This document shows positions 1 through 8,187 of a stretch of 64,000 nt of DNA, piece after piece. The DNA comes from Hymenobacter negativus (lineage in GTDB: Bacteria > Bacteroidota > Bacteroidia > Cytophagales > Hymenobacteraceae), in NCBI RefSeq assembly GCF_016056375.1, contig NZ_JAEDAE010000002.1, forward strand, positions 124,001 to 188,000, given 5' to 3'. Each line of letters starts with the position of its first letter. Position 1 is the stretch's first letter. The notes under the pieces were generated by a model that made no database searches, was not told the DNA's origin, and saw nothing but the letters and a program-made list of their open reading frames with translations. Position numbers and translations under genes: made by a program.

Positions 1-881
1 TCGACGACCGGTTTCTGCAGCACACCGCCGGCGTCACCATTGCTCTCGACAAGCCCAAAGACACCGACGGCGACGGCGTGCCCGACCGTAAAGACAAGTG
101 CCCCAACACGCCCACCGGCGTGGCTGTGGACCCCGCTGGCTGCCCCCTCGACGGCGATGCCGACGGCGTGCCCGACTACCAGGATAAGTGCCCCACCGAG
201 AAGGGCCTCGCCACCCTCGAAGGCTGCCCCGACCGTGACGGCGACGGCGTGCGCGACGGCGACGACGCCTGCCCCGACACCCCCGGCAAGCCCGCGCTCA
301 AAGGCTGCCCCGATGCCGACAACGATGGCGTAATCGACCAGAACGATAAATGCCCCGACACGCCCGCCGGTACCCAGGTAGATGCCACCGGCTGCCCGCT
401 GGTGCTCGACCAGGACAAGGACGGCGTGAACGACCCCGCCGATAAGTGCCCCGACACGCCCGCCGGCACCCGCGTCGACTCGGTGGGCTGCCCGTTGGCC
501 ATCGACCCCGGCACGCTGAAACTGCAGGTGCCTATCCGGTTCCGCACCAATAGCACGGTTATCGAGCGCGCCTCGTACCCCACCGCCAATCGCATTGCGG
601 CGGCCATGAAAGCCCACCCCGATTACCAGCTCCGCATCATCGGCCACGCCGACAGCCGCGGCACCGATGAGTATAACCAGGCCCTATCCTTGCGCCGCGC
701 CGAAGCCGTGAAACGCTATTTCACCAACAAAGGCGTCGAGTCCGAGCGCGTCATCACCGAAGGCCGGGGCGAGAGCGAGCCGGTGGCCCCGAACACCACG
801 AAAGCCGGGCAAGCCCGCAACCGCCGGGTCGAATTCAAATTTGAATACACCCCCGCGCCCGCAACCACGCCGCAGCCCTAA
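1..881 (+). CDS. OmpA-family protein with TSP type-3 repeats (5' truncated by window edge)
   Basis: This is the C-terminal part of an outer-membrane/peptidoglycan-linking protein. The open frame runs in from the left edge (first complete codon at base 3), so the internal ATG at 78 is not the start. Five calcium-binding thrombospondin type-3 repeats, each with a DxDxDGVxD core followed by a CP(D/N)TP-like segment, are followed by an OmpA C-terminal domain with the GHADSRGTDEYNQ and NRRVEF motifs that in this family bind diaminopimelate of peptidoglycan. The missing 5' part would probably encode a signal peptide and a beta-barrel or other N-terminal domain. A strong hairpin terminator follows within 25 bases. 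Repeat and OmpA assignments are confident; the full architecture is not visible. Confidence 0.93.
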   Translation, partial: DDRFLQHTAGVTIALDKPKDTDGDGVPDRKDKCPNTPTGVAVDPAGCPLDGDADGVPDYQDKCPTEKGLATLEGCPDRDGDGVRDGDDACPDTPGKPALKGCPDADNDGVIDQNDKCPDTPAGTQVDATGCPLVLDQDKDGVNDPADKCPDTPAGTRVDSVGCPLAIDPGTLKLQVPIRFRTNSTVIERASYPTANRIAAAMKAHPDYQLRIIGHADSRGTDEYNQALSLRRAEAVKRYFTNKGVESERVITEGRGESEPVAPNTTKAGQARNRRVEFKFEYTPAPATTPQP

Positions 882-903
882 TAAGGACGGTTTGGTGAAA
901 TGA

Positions 904-936
904 AAAAGCGCCTCACCGCCTTGGTGGGGCGCTTTT
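904..936. terminator. Intrinsic terminator between convergent ompA-like gene and aquaporin
   Basis: A 14-bp stem (AAAAGCGCCTCACC paired with GGTGGGGCGCTTTT, one G-T wobble) with a 5-base loop. It ends in a T run on the plus strand and has a matching A run on the left, so it may work in both directions. It lies 23 bases after the ompA-like stop. Confidence 0.8.
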
Positions 937-975
937 CTGTGCAGAGATGGGGGCGAAATGATGTAGAGCCAGCTG

Positions 976-1656
976 TTAACCGGGCGGCATTGCTCCGGCC
1001 GTGGGCCGCAGCTGTAAGCCCTTATCCACCGCCACGGCCAGCAGCGCACCGGCCACCGGCCCCACCACATACACCCACCAATCTGTCCAAACCCCGCTGA
1101 GCAGCGCCGGGGCCAGCGAGCGGGCCGGGTTCATGCTCGCGCCCGTGAGCGGCCCGGCCACCAGCGCTTCCAGCGCCACGGTGGCGCTGATGGCCAGCGC
1201 CGCCAGCATGCCCGCTTCCTTCGAACCCGAGGTGACCCGAAAAATCACCAGCACGAGCCAGAAAGTAAGGAAAGTTTCGATGCCCAGCGCCTGCCAGGGG
1301 CCGTGGGCCGGAAGCGTAGCCCCGAGGTTGGAGCCTGGTCCGGCAATCAGCTTCACCAAAAAGCTGCCCAGCGCCGCGCCTGCCAGCTGCGCCAGCATAT
1401 AGGGCAGCACCCGCGTCCCGGGAAACCGCCCCATTGCCCAGAAAGCCACCGTTACGGCCGGGTTCACGTGCGCGCCGCTGGTTTCGCCCAGGCTCTGAAT
1501 GATGACGAACACCACCAGCCCGAAGGCCGCCGCCACGCCGCCGTGACCCAGTGCGTGCGTTTGGGCATCAACCACCGCTGCCCCGGTCCCAAAAATCAAC
1601 AGAATGGCCGTGCCCAGCGCCTCGGCCAGCAGGCAGATTCGCAGACTTGGCTGCAT
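976..1656 (-). CDS. MIP/aquaporin family channel in the ars cluster
   Basis: A 226-residue integral membrane channel with both hallmark half-helix motifs, NPA at residues 65-67 and 176-178 (followed by R179). By hand alignment to E. coli AqpZ the selectivity filter reads F45/A164/A173/R179. The water-filter His of AqpZ is replaced by Ala, so the pore should be wider than a strict water channel. It is the last gene of a minus-strand ars run and its ATG overlaps the stop of the acetyltransferase gene by one base (TGATG), implying coupled translation. In Sinorhizobium meliloti an aquaglyceroporin (AqpS) in the ars operon lets arsenite made by ArsC leave the cell, and the same role is inferred here. 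A general glycerol or water channel is the alternative. Confidence 0.9.
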   Translation of the reverse strand: MQPSLRICLLAEALGTAILLIFGTGAAVVDAQTHALGHGGVAAAFGLVVFVIIQSLGETSGAHVNPAVTVAFWAMGRFPGTRVLPYMLAQLAGAALGSFLVKLIAGPGSNLGATLPAHGPWQALGIETFLTFWLVLVIFRVTSGSKEAGMLAALAISATVALEALVAGPLTGASMNPARSLAPALLSGVWTDWWVYVVGPVAGALLAVAVDKGLQLRPTAGAMPPG

Positions 1657-2165
1657 CAGGCCCCGGCGGTGTTGGCAGCGCCCACCACCGCGCTACGGCG
1701 CTCCAGCAGCAGGGTATCGTGCCACACGCCGCGCAGCTGGCCGATGCGCTCGCGCCGTCCTACCTGCCGGAAGCCCACGGCCTCGTGCAGCCGCACGCTG
1801 GCCGCGTTTTCGGGAAAAATGCCTGCCTGTAAAGTCCACAGGCCTTTTTGTTCCGATTCTGTCACCAGCGCTTTCATCAGAGCCAGGCCCACGCCGCGTC
1901 CCCGGGCGGCAGCCCCCACATATACACTCACCTCGGCCACCCCCGCATACACGCAGCGCCCCGAAACCGGCGAGAGAGCTGCCCAGCCCAACACCTGGCC
2001 CGTTTCATCGGTGGCAACCAAGCGGCAGGAGGTAAGGTGGCCGGTATCCCAGGCCTCCCAGGTGGGCGGCTCGGTGGCGAAGGTGGCGGTGCCGGTGGCC
2101 ATGCCCTCGGCGTAGATGGCGCGCACGGCCGGCCAGTGCGCCGCCGTGAGGGGAAGAATGGGCAT
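1656..2165 (-). CDS. GNAT N-acetyltransferase, ArsN1/phosphinothricin acetyltransferase type
   Basis: A GNAT-fold acetyltransferase of the PAT/ArsN1 family. Visible features are an N-terminal segment with RAIYAEGMATGTATF, the V-x-P/Y-V-x3-RGRGVG acetyl-CoA loop (VYVGAAARGRGVG), then NAASVRLHEAVGF and the WHDTLLLER end typical of phosphinothricin acetyltransferases. ArsN1 members acetylate the organoarsenical arsinothricin, so the ars context favours that over a phosphinothricin role. I place the start at 2165 (169 aa), where the conserved domain begins. An upstream in-frame ATG at 2225 would add 20 poorly conserved residues overlapping arsC. Its stop overlaps the aquaporin start by one base. 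Confidence 0.87.
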   Translation of the reverse strand: MPILPLTAAHWPAVRAIYAEGMATGTATFATEPPTWEAWDTGHLTSCRLVATDETGQVLGWAALSPVSGRCVYAGVAEVSVYVGAAARGRGVGLALMKALVTESEQKGLWTLQAGIFPENAASVRLHEAVGFRQVGRRERIGQLRGVWHDTLLLERRSAVVGAANTAGA

Positions 2166-2196
2166 AAGGAGAGGTGGTAAGGAATGATAACAGCAG

Positions 2197-2616
2197 TTAT
2201 ACTGTCCGCACAAAATCCTGCGCATAGGCCTTCACCTGGTCGCGCACGCTGCGGAATTGGGCCATGATTTCATCCTCGCTGCCGGTGGCCTTAGCGGGGT
2301 CGGGGAAATTGTGGTGCAGCTTTTTAGCCGTGGAGGGGAACACCGGGCATGCCTCGTTGGCATGGTCGCACACAGTGATGACGTAGTCGAAAGGCACGCC
2401 GGCATACTCGTCGACGTGGTTGCTGGTGTGAGTCGAAATGTCTACCCCGTCCTCGGCCATCACGCGCACGGCGCGCGGGTTGAGGCCATGCACTTCGACG
2501 CCCGCACTGTAAACTGCCGCCCGCTCGCCCAGCGTCTGTGCGAGGTAGCCGTGCAACAGCTGGCTGCGGCATGAGTTGCCAGTGCACAGTACCAGAATGT
2601 TCTTTTTGTCAGGCAT
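2197..2616 (-). CDS. arsC: Arsenate reductase ArsC, thioredoxin-coupled LMW-phosphatase type
   Basis: A 139-residue cytoplasmic arsenate reductase. The P-loop CTGNSCRS gives the CX5R nucleophile loop (C11 to R17), and a second cysteine pair C83/C90 (VCDHANEACP) matches the C82/C89 relay of the S. aureus pI258/B. subtilis enzymes. This marks it as the thioredoxin-dependent class, not the glutaredoxin class. It reduces arsenate to arsenite, which must then leave the cell; the only transport candidate visible in the cluster is the downstream aquaporin. It lies between the DUF6428 gene (41-base gap) and the acetyltransferase (about 31-base gap), consistent with one transcript from arsR. Confidence 0.94.
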   Translation of the reverse strand: MPDKKNILVLCTGNSCRSQLLHGYLAQTLGERAAVYSAGVEVHGLNPRAVRVMAEDGVDISTHTSNHVDEYAGVPFDYVITVCDHANEACPVFPSTAKKLHHNFPDPAKATGSEDEIMAQFRSVRDQVKAYAQDFVRTV

Positions 2617-2657
2617 GAGGCTTTGGAAAGCAGCTGAGTTGGGTTATTAAATACCTG

Positions 2658-3119
2658 TTAGCAGCACCCACCGCCCGGGGTGCACCCTGCTATTTGCAGC
2701 TGAGGCAACGCAAACAGCGGTTCTGCCGGAATGCCGCAGGCATCCTGCGCCAGGCAAGCCGTGTGCTTGGCCGTGAGCAGGAAATCAGTGCCATCAAAGG
2801 CCAGCCCAAACTTGCCAATGGTGGCCTGCTGGTACTCTACTTCGATGTCCAAATCCTCCCGACCCAGGACTTTCTCCGACAATTGCAGGATGTGCAGGAA
2901 TTTCTGCGGGGCCAGCCGATGGTCGTAGTCGCCGGCCTCCCAAAGCTGGAAGTTGGCCACCGTTTCGCGGCGTTCCACGCCACCACAGTCGATAAAATGC
3001 TTGCTCACCAGTCCCACTTCCGTCACATGGAAATGAGTCGGCAACTGCGTGCCATCGGGCAGCCGGAAGCTCACGGCGCTCAGCCCGCTTAGGGCTTCTT
3101 TCATCTCGCTGATTTTCAT
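2658..3119 (-). CDS. DUF6428 family protein of ars operon
   Basis: A 153-residue protein that I recognise as the DUF6428 family, which in Bacteroidota recurs between arsR and arsC. It has no signal peptide or membrane segment. The sequence contains a GVERRETVANFQLWEAGDYDHRLAP block and ends in a cysteine-rich tail (AGCTPGGGCC). Three cysteines in the last nine residues, in an arsenic context, suggest As(III) or other soft-metal binding, for example chaperoning arsenite. That is inference only, since no function is established that I know of. It lies 51 bases downstream of arsR on the same strand. Confidence 0.8.
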   Translation of the reverse strand: MKISEMKEALSGLSAVSFRLPDGTQLPTHFHVTEVGLVSKHFIDCGGVERRETVANFQLWEAGDYDHRLAPQKFLHILQLSEKVLGREDLDIEVEYQQATIGKFGLAFDGTDFLLTAKHTACLAQDACGIPAEPLFALPQLQIAGCTPGGGCC

Positions 3120-3170
3120 TTGTTTGCTTGATTAATAGTGATTTGGTTCGAAGGGAGGATGTCAATCGGC

Positions 3171-3512
3171 TCAGCAGCAGCCGGGAGCGGCAGCCTCAGG
3201 AGTGGGCATTGCCGCCAGCAAATCGCCGAGTAGCCGCCGGGCCATGGCCCAGCCGGTTAGGTCGAGGCAGTAGCACACGCGGGGGCCATCTATTTCGCCC
3301 TGCACCAGCCCGGCCGCTTTCAGCTCCTTGAGGTGCTGCGACACGGTGCTCTGCGACAGTGGCAACTCCAGCACCAGCTCGCCGCACACGCAGGCCCGGC
3401 GCTGGGCCAGCAGCCGCACAATGGCCACCCGCGCCGGATGCCCCAGGGCTTTAGCAATGGCGGCCAGTCGTTGCTCGGCTTCGGTAAATTCGGCCCGCTT
3501 GTGAGTAGCCAT
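3171..3512 (-). CDS. arsR: ArsR-family metalloregulatory repressor
   Basis: A 113-residue winged-helix repressor of the ArsR/SmtB family. The helix-turn-helix lies around residues 48-70 (SQSTVSQHLKELKAAGL). The alpha-3 motif ACVCGEL provides the C41/C43 pair typical of arsenite-responsive members, and there are extra cysteines at 80, 82, 112 and 113. It is the first gene of the minus-strand ars run and probably represses its own operon until As(III) binds. A candidate promoter and operator lie directly upstream at 3530-3555. The C-terminal GCC tail resembles that of the DUF6428 protein next to it. Confidence 0.93.
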   Translation of the reverse strand: MATHKRAEFTEAEQRLAAIAKALGHPARVAIVRLLAQRRACVCGELVLELPLSQSTVSQHLKELKAAGLVQGEIDGPRVCYCLDLTGWAMARRLLGDLLAAMPTPEAAAPGCC

Positions 3513-3878
3513 GTCGTTATGTTTTGCTTATCGTCGATTTACGATTGCAAACATAGTTTATTTTTTCGTGCTCAGTATTGGCGTCTGGATAATTGTTGGA
3601 ATAATTAAATTAAATAATTGCTAACAATAATTGAATTGTTATGATAAAAGTGCAAGCGGGTAATATTTTTGCGGCACAGTAATTACCTCTCAATCCACAA
3701 TTGCGCCATATTTACTGCCTATGCGATTGATTGGCAGTGCCTTTTTTGAATAATAATTTGTGCTTGTTGGTGCATTTATTTTATTTAGAAAAGCCAATTC
3801 TGTAAAATTTTCGTAGTTTAGGCTGCTGCTAGACTTTCCGGCCTGGCGTTTATCATCTACTCCTTATTCCCTCGCGAC
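3513..3878. other. AT-rich intergenic spacer upstream of arsR and the TonB-domain gene
   Basis: A 366-base gap between divergent genes that is far richer in A+T than the rest of the window (runs such as AATTAAATTAAATAATT). The arsR-proximal 45 bases hold the candidate ars promoter and operator. The rest should carry the promoter of the rightward gene at 3879, but no unambiguous TAnnTTTG box was found next to its start. I see no ORF, RNA gene or long repeat in it. Confidence 0.6.
3530..3555 (-). promoter_or_regulatory. Candidate ars promoter (-7 box) with overlapping ArsR operator
   Basis: Reading the minus strand toward arsR, the octamer TATGTTTG (plus-strand 3548-3555) fits the Bacteroidota -7 consensus TAnnTTTG. 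Two bases further downstream is an inverted repeat ATCGT-N6-ACGAT (3530-3545), covering the expected transcription start and ending 18 bases before the arsR ATG. That placement would let a repressor block initiation. No clear -33 TTTG was found, and operator identity is inferred from position and symmetry. Confidence 0.45.
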
Positions 3879-4331
3879 GTGATAAATCCTCTACGCTTCC
3901 TGTTAGGTGTTGGCCTGCTGGGCCTGCTGGCTACCGGCCAGAGCCTAGCCCAAACCGGCCCTAACCCGGCTGCTAACACCAGCCCGATGGCTCCGGCCGC
4001 CATCAAGCCCGATTCGGTGTTCATCAACCCGGAGGTGCGCCCGCAGTTCACGGGCGGCGACAAAGCCTTTATGGAATACCTCAGCAAGAACATTCGTTAC
4101 CCGCAGCAGGCCTTGCAGCGGCGCATTTCGGGCCGGGTGTTCGTCAATTTTATTCTCAGCGCCCAGGGCAAGGTGCAGGATGCCCACGTGGTGAGCGGCC
4201 CCGGCAACGGCCTCAACGATGAAGCCCTGCGCCTGGTGTGGCTGATGCCGCCCTGGCAGCCCGCCCGCTCCAACGGCCAGCCCGTGCGCGTGGCCTGCAC
4301 CGTACCTATTTCGTTTAACTCGGGCAGGTAA
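3879..4331 (+). CDS. Exported TonB C-terminal-domain protein
   Basis: A 150-residue protein starting at a GTG (3879), with a hydrophobic signal sequence (FLLGVGLLGLLATGQSLAQ) and a single TonB/TolA C-terminal domain (about residues 55-150). The domain shows the usual FPGG-like lead-in (RPQFTGGDKAFMEYLSKN), IRYPQQA, GRVFVNFILS and the closing PPWQPA-x-NGQPV-x-V signature. Stand-alone exported TonB domains are common in Bacteroidota and their roles are mostly unknown. It lacks the proline-rich spacer and ExbB/ExbD neighbours expected of a true TonB energy transducer. It is convergent with the outer-membrane protein gene at 4399. Confidence 0.82.
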   Translation: MINPLRFLLGVGLLGLLATGQSLAQTGPNPAANTSPMAPAAIKPDSVFINPEVRPQFTGGDKAFMEYLSKNIRYPQQALQRRISGRVFVNFILSAQGKVQDAHVVSGPGNGLNDEALRLVWLMPPWQPARSNGQPVRVACTVPISFNSGR

Positions 4332-4354
4332 ACGAGTGACCGGGTGGCGGAGCA

Positions 4355-4395
4355 ACTGAGTGAGAACAACTCGCTCGGTCACTTCGCCACTCAGT
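4355..4395. repeat. Inverted repeat between convergent genes
   Basis: ACTGAGTG (4355-4362) is mirrored by CACTCAGT (4388-4395). Overlapping partial repeats (GAGTGACCG at 4334 onward against CGGTCACT at 4376 onward, and GTGGCG against CGCCAC) suggest more than one alternative fold. It fills the 67-base gap between two convergent stops and may act as a terminator, but has no T run. Confidence 0.35.
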
Positions 4396-4398
4396 AGC

Positions 4399-6330
4399 TC
4401 ATTGATACGGTGCCGTGCCGGGTGCCCCGAGGCCGAAATCGTTGAACGTAACCGTTTCGCGGGTCGACTCAAACATTTTGATGCCGTTGGGCGTGGCCAG
4501 CCCGCGCGGGTAGTAGCCAATAAGAAGCTGGAACGTGCGCAAGGCCGTGAACTCGTTGCGAAAGCGCAGGCCCAGCCCAAAAGCCGTGTAGGGCGAGCCG
4601 CCGAAAGGGGTGCCGCCCCGGGGCTGGTCGCTGACCCAGGCCGCATCGGCAAAGGCGATGCCGGCCAGCCGGAAGCCCAGCAGCGAGAGCGGGGTAAAGA
4701 GCGTGGTTTCGTAGTTCACCACGAAGCGGCTGGTGGCAATGATGGGCTGCCCCGGTGAAAACCCCCGCAGGCCCCGGTCGTTGGTGATGCCTTGCAGGAT
4801 ATCGCCGGGGTTGCGGTTCAGCCCAATGGTGCCCCGGCTGCTGAGGAAGTGCCGGTACTGCCAGTTGCCCGCGTGGTAGAGCTTGGTGAAGGCCGTGAGC
4901 TCGGTGCCCAGCAGGCCCTGCTGCCACACGCGGGGCTGGTTGATGGTTTGAAACGACCCCAAATCGACGGCGCCGTATAAATAGCCGCTGTTGGCGCTGA
5001 AGCTGGCCGCCGCCAGGCGTACATCTACGTAGCGGCGGGGCGTCACGCTGTTCATATCGTAGCCCGCCGTGAAGCTGAGCAACGTGCCCGTGGGAACGTC
5101 CTCGGTGCGGCCGAAGCCGAACAGGTACCGGGCCTTATAATAACGGCGTACCGAGTATCCCACCGTGCCCAGCAGCAGCGTGCCGTTGTGGTAGGCCGGC
5201 GGTGGAATATCGGTGGGCTGCGGCGTGGCCGTGTAGTTTGTATTGATGACGCGGGCCGCCACGATAATGCGGCCCGGGTTTTCGTAGCCCAGGTCGTAGG
5301 AGCGCAGGCGCAGGGCGCGGCCCACCCAGGCATCCTGCACTAGGTAGCGCAGGGGGTAAAACACGTATGGCTGCCCCTCGGGCGGCGCCTGCAGGGGAAT
5401 GTTCTGGTCGTAGGCGTTCAGGTTGATGGCCCCGGCGTAGCGCGTGCTGGGCGAGTAGAAGTCGCGGGTGAGCGACACCCCGCCCGAGCGGTAGTTGTAC
5501 TCGTTGCGGTAGCGGGCCTGCGCATACAAAAAGTGCCGGAACGGGGCCGTGTAGCTGCCTTCGTAGGACCAGGCCTGGGGGAGCTCGCGGCCGTAGCGGT
5601 AGGAGTTGGTGAGCTGGTGGCCTTGGCCCAGAAAGTTGTCGTCGCCGGCCGTGATGAGACCCGACGTGGGCGTGCCCACTTCCACGCCCGCCGTGATGCT
5701 GAACACGTCCTTGGTCAGCACCTCGATATCCACGCTGTCGCGGGTGGTGGTGCGCTCGTTCACCAGCACGCGGGCATCCAGGATTTCGGGCGTCTGGCGC
5801 AGCAGGCGTTCCGATTCGGCCAGGGCCTGGGGCTCCAGCGGCTGGCCGGGCCGGAACAGTAGCACCTGCCGGATGCGCGAGCGGCTGGTTTTGATGTGCA
5901 GCGCATTGCCTGCTTTCTCAATGGCCGTGCGCGGCACCCGGGTCGAGTCCGAAATGTTGTAGCCAAAGGCATCGAGCGTGCGGATGTTGATGCGTCGCAC
6001 GATTTTGAAGTTGTGCCGGTCGAACTGCCGGTCCAGCAGCACGGCATCGAGCCCGGCTTGCTCTTCCTGCCGCCGCGTGAAGTTGAACAAGGCCGATGCC
6101 GCGCGGCCGGCAATGGTTTTGCGGCGCGAGTAGGCCTGCAGCCGGTTCAGCAATCGCTGCTCGTCGAAGCGCTGGCGCAGGGAGTCGGGGCGCTGGGGCA
6201 ATATCTCCAGCTTGGCTTTCAACGAGTCGGGCGGCACCGCCGAGCGCGGGTCAAACGTCTGCGCGCGTGCCGGCCGGGCCAGCAGGCCCAGCAGCAAAAA
6301 CACAAGCAAAACCAGACCGCGAAAGCTCAT
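4399..6330 (-). CDS. BamA/TamA-like outer-membrane beta-barrel protein
   Basis: A 643-residue exported protein with a signal peptide (LVLLVFLLLGLLARPARA-Q). A POTRA-like region follows (about residues 100-215, including RQVLLFRPGQPLEP and the LTKDVFSI segment), and then a long C-terminal beta-barrel of alternating aromatic strands containing GLRGF and FVVNYETTLFTP, both typical of Omp85/bacterial surface antigen barrels. It probably inserts or exports proteins or lipids at the outer membrane; a specific substrate cannot be named. The ATG at 6330 is preferred because the longer frame would begin at a TTG 12 bases upstream. A TAATTTGC element lies upstream on the same strand. Confidence 0.85.
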   Translation of the reverse strand: MSFRGLVLLVFLLLGLLARPARAQTFDPRSAVPPDSLKAKLEILPQRPDSLRQRFDEQRLLNRLQAYSRRKTIAGRAASALFNFTRRQEEQAGLDAVLLDRQFDRHNFKIVRRINIRTLDAFGYNISDSTRVPRTAIEKAGNALHIKTSRSRIRQVLLFRPGQPLEPQALAESERLLRQTPEILDARVLVNERTTTRDSVDIEVLTKDVFSITAGVEVGTPTSGLITAGDDNFLGQGHQLTNSYRYGRELPQAWSYEGSYTAPFRHFLYAQARYRNEYNYRSGGVSLTRDFYSPSTRYAGAINLNAYDQNIPLQAPPEGQPYVFYPLRYLVQDAWVGRALRLRSYDLGYENPGRIIVAARVINTNYTATPQPTDIPPPAYHNGTLLLGTVGYSVRRYYKARYLFGFGRTEDVPTGTLLSFTAGYDMNSVTPRRYVDVRLAAASFSANSGYLYGAVDLGSFQTINQPRVWQQGLLGTELTAFTKLYHAGNWQYRHFLSSRGTIGLNRNPGDILQGITNDRGLRGFSPGQPIIATSRFVVNYETTLFTPLSLLGFRLAGIAFADAAWVSDQPRGGTPFGGSPYTAFGLGLRFRNEFTALRTFQLLIGYYPRGLATPNGIKMFESTRETVTFNDFGLGAPGTAPYQ

Positions 6331-6549
6331 TTGGGGACGCAACGCCGCAAATTACGAAAAGGAGCCGCGGCATTGGTGCCTTGGTTGCTCGTCAGTGGCA
6401 TTTCGCAGCGGTTTTACTAAGTCGTTGCGAAATAGTGGCCAGGTGTTTTTCCCAAAAAAAGAAACTATTTCCAAAAAAATTAGCTTAAACGATAGCGCTC
6501 AATTGGGCGCTGGTTATTAATTTTAAGGCCGAAAGCAACGTCCCGCCGC

Positions 6550-7818
<1,269 letters not shown>

Positions 7819-7825
7819 TTCTGCC

Positions 7826-8110
7826 ATGCAAGCTGATTTCAATTCCAACACTTCCACCACCTTGCTGAACCCCGGCCAACTGGGCGGTGTGCAGCACGAC
7901 ATTCTTTTTTCTGTCATGAAAGTCATTCATCGCCAGCCCGAAAACACCGTCCGGCCTGCCACTGCCACTGCATCTTCCGATAAAGTCGACCGCCTCTCGT
8001 GCTGCTGCCGCCTCAGCGAGCTGATGCCCTTGGTGCGCCAGCTGCACAGCGACGCGCGCGCCCGCTACGAAGCCGGCCGCCAGAGCGAGCAGCGCCAGCA
8101 GGCCGCGTAA
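7826..8110 (+). CDS. Small hypothetical protein between the TIGR03916/TIGR03915 pair
   Basis: A possible 94-residue protein starting 8 bases after the radical SAM stop, with an alternative ATG at 7916 (64 aa). It has no signal peptide or domain I recognise. A CCC triplet (DRLSCCCRLSEL) is followed by an Arg/Gln-rich helical end. The tight spacing and same strand favour a real operon member, but codon evidence is weak and it could be a chance ORF in a high-GC genome. Confidence 0.4.
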   Translation: MQADFNSNTSTTLLNPGQLGGVQHDILFSVMKVIHRQPENTVRPATATASSDKVDRLSCCCRLSELMPLVRQLHSDARARYEAGRQSEQRQQAA

Positions 8111-8128
8111 GGGAATTTTTTGTGCATT

Positions 8129-8165
8129 CGTCTGTCATCCTGCGCTGCACTCAGGATGACAGACG
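8129..8165. repeat. Family-1 palindrome, short form
   Basis: A perfect 14-bp inverted repeat (CGTCTGTCATCCTG at 8129-8142, mirrored at 8152-8165) around a 9-base loop. The outer arms match the TGTCATCCTGAG end of the longer family-1 elements elsewhere in the window, so this looks like an internally deleted copy. It lies in the gap upstream of the DUF4130 gene. Confidence 0.7.
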
Positions 8166-8187
8166 CTAAACAGATTTTCTGACATAA

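Noticed and set aside
40..333. 97-aa plus-strand ORF at the window start
   Set aside because: It is an out-of-frame shadow of the repetitive OmpA/TSP3 coding sequence; the TSP3 frame continues through it from the left edge.
78..410. Tandem repeats resembling a CRISPR-like or satellite array
   Set aside because: The periodicity is the translated TSP type-3 repeat of about 20 residues, with codon-level divergence and no spacer/repeat structure.
3540..3830. AT-rich spacer as a replication origin or foreign island
   Set aside because: I saw no DnaA-box cluster, dnaA/gyrB neighbours or mobility genes. It is short and explained as a divergent promoter region.
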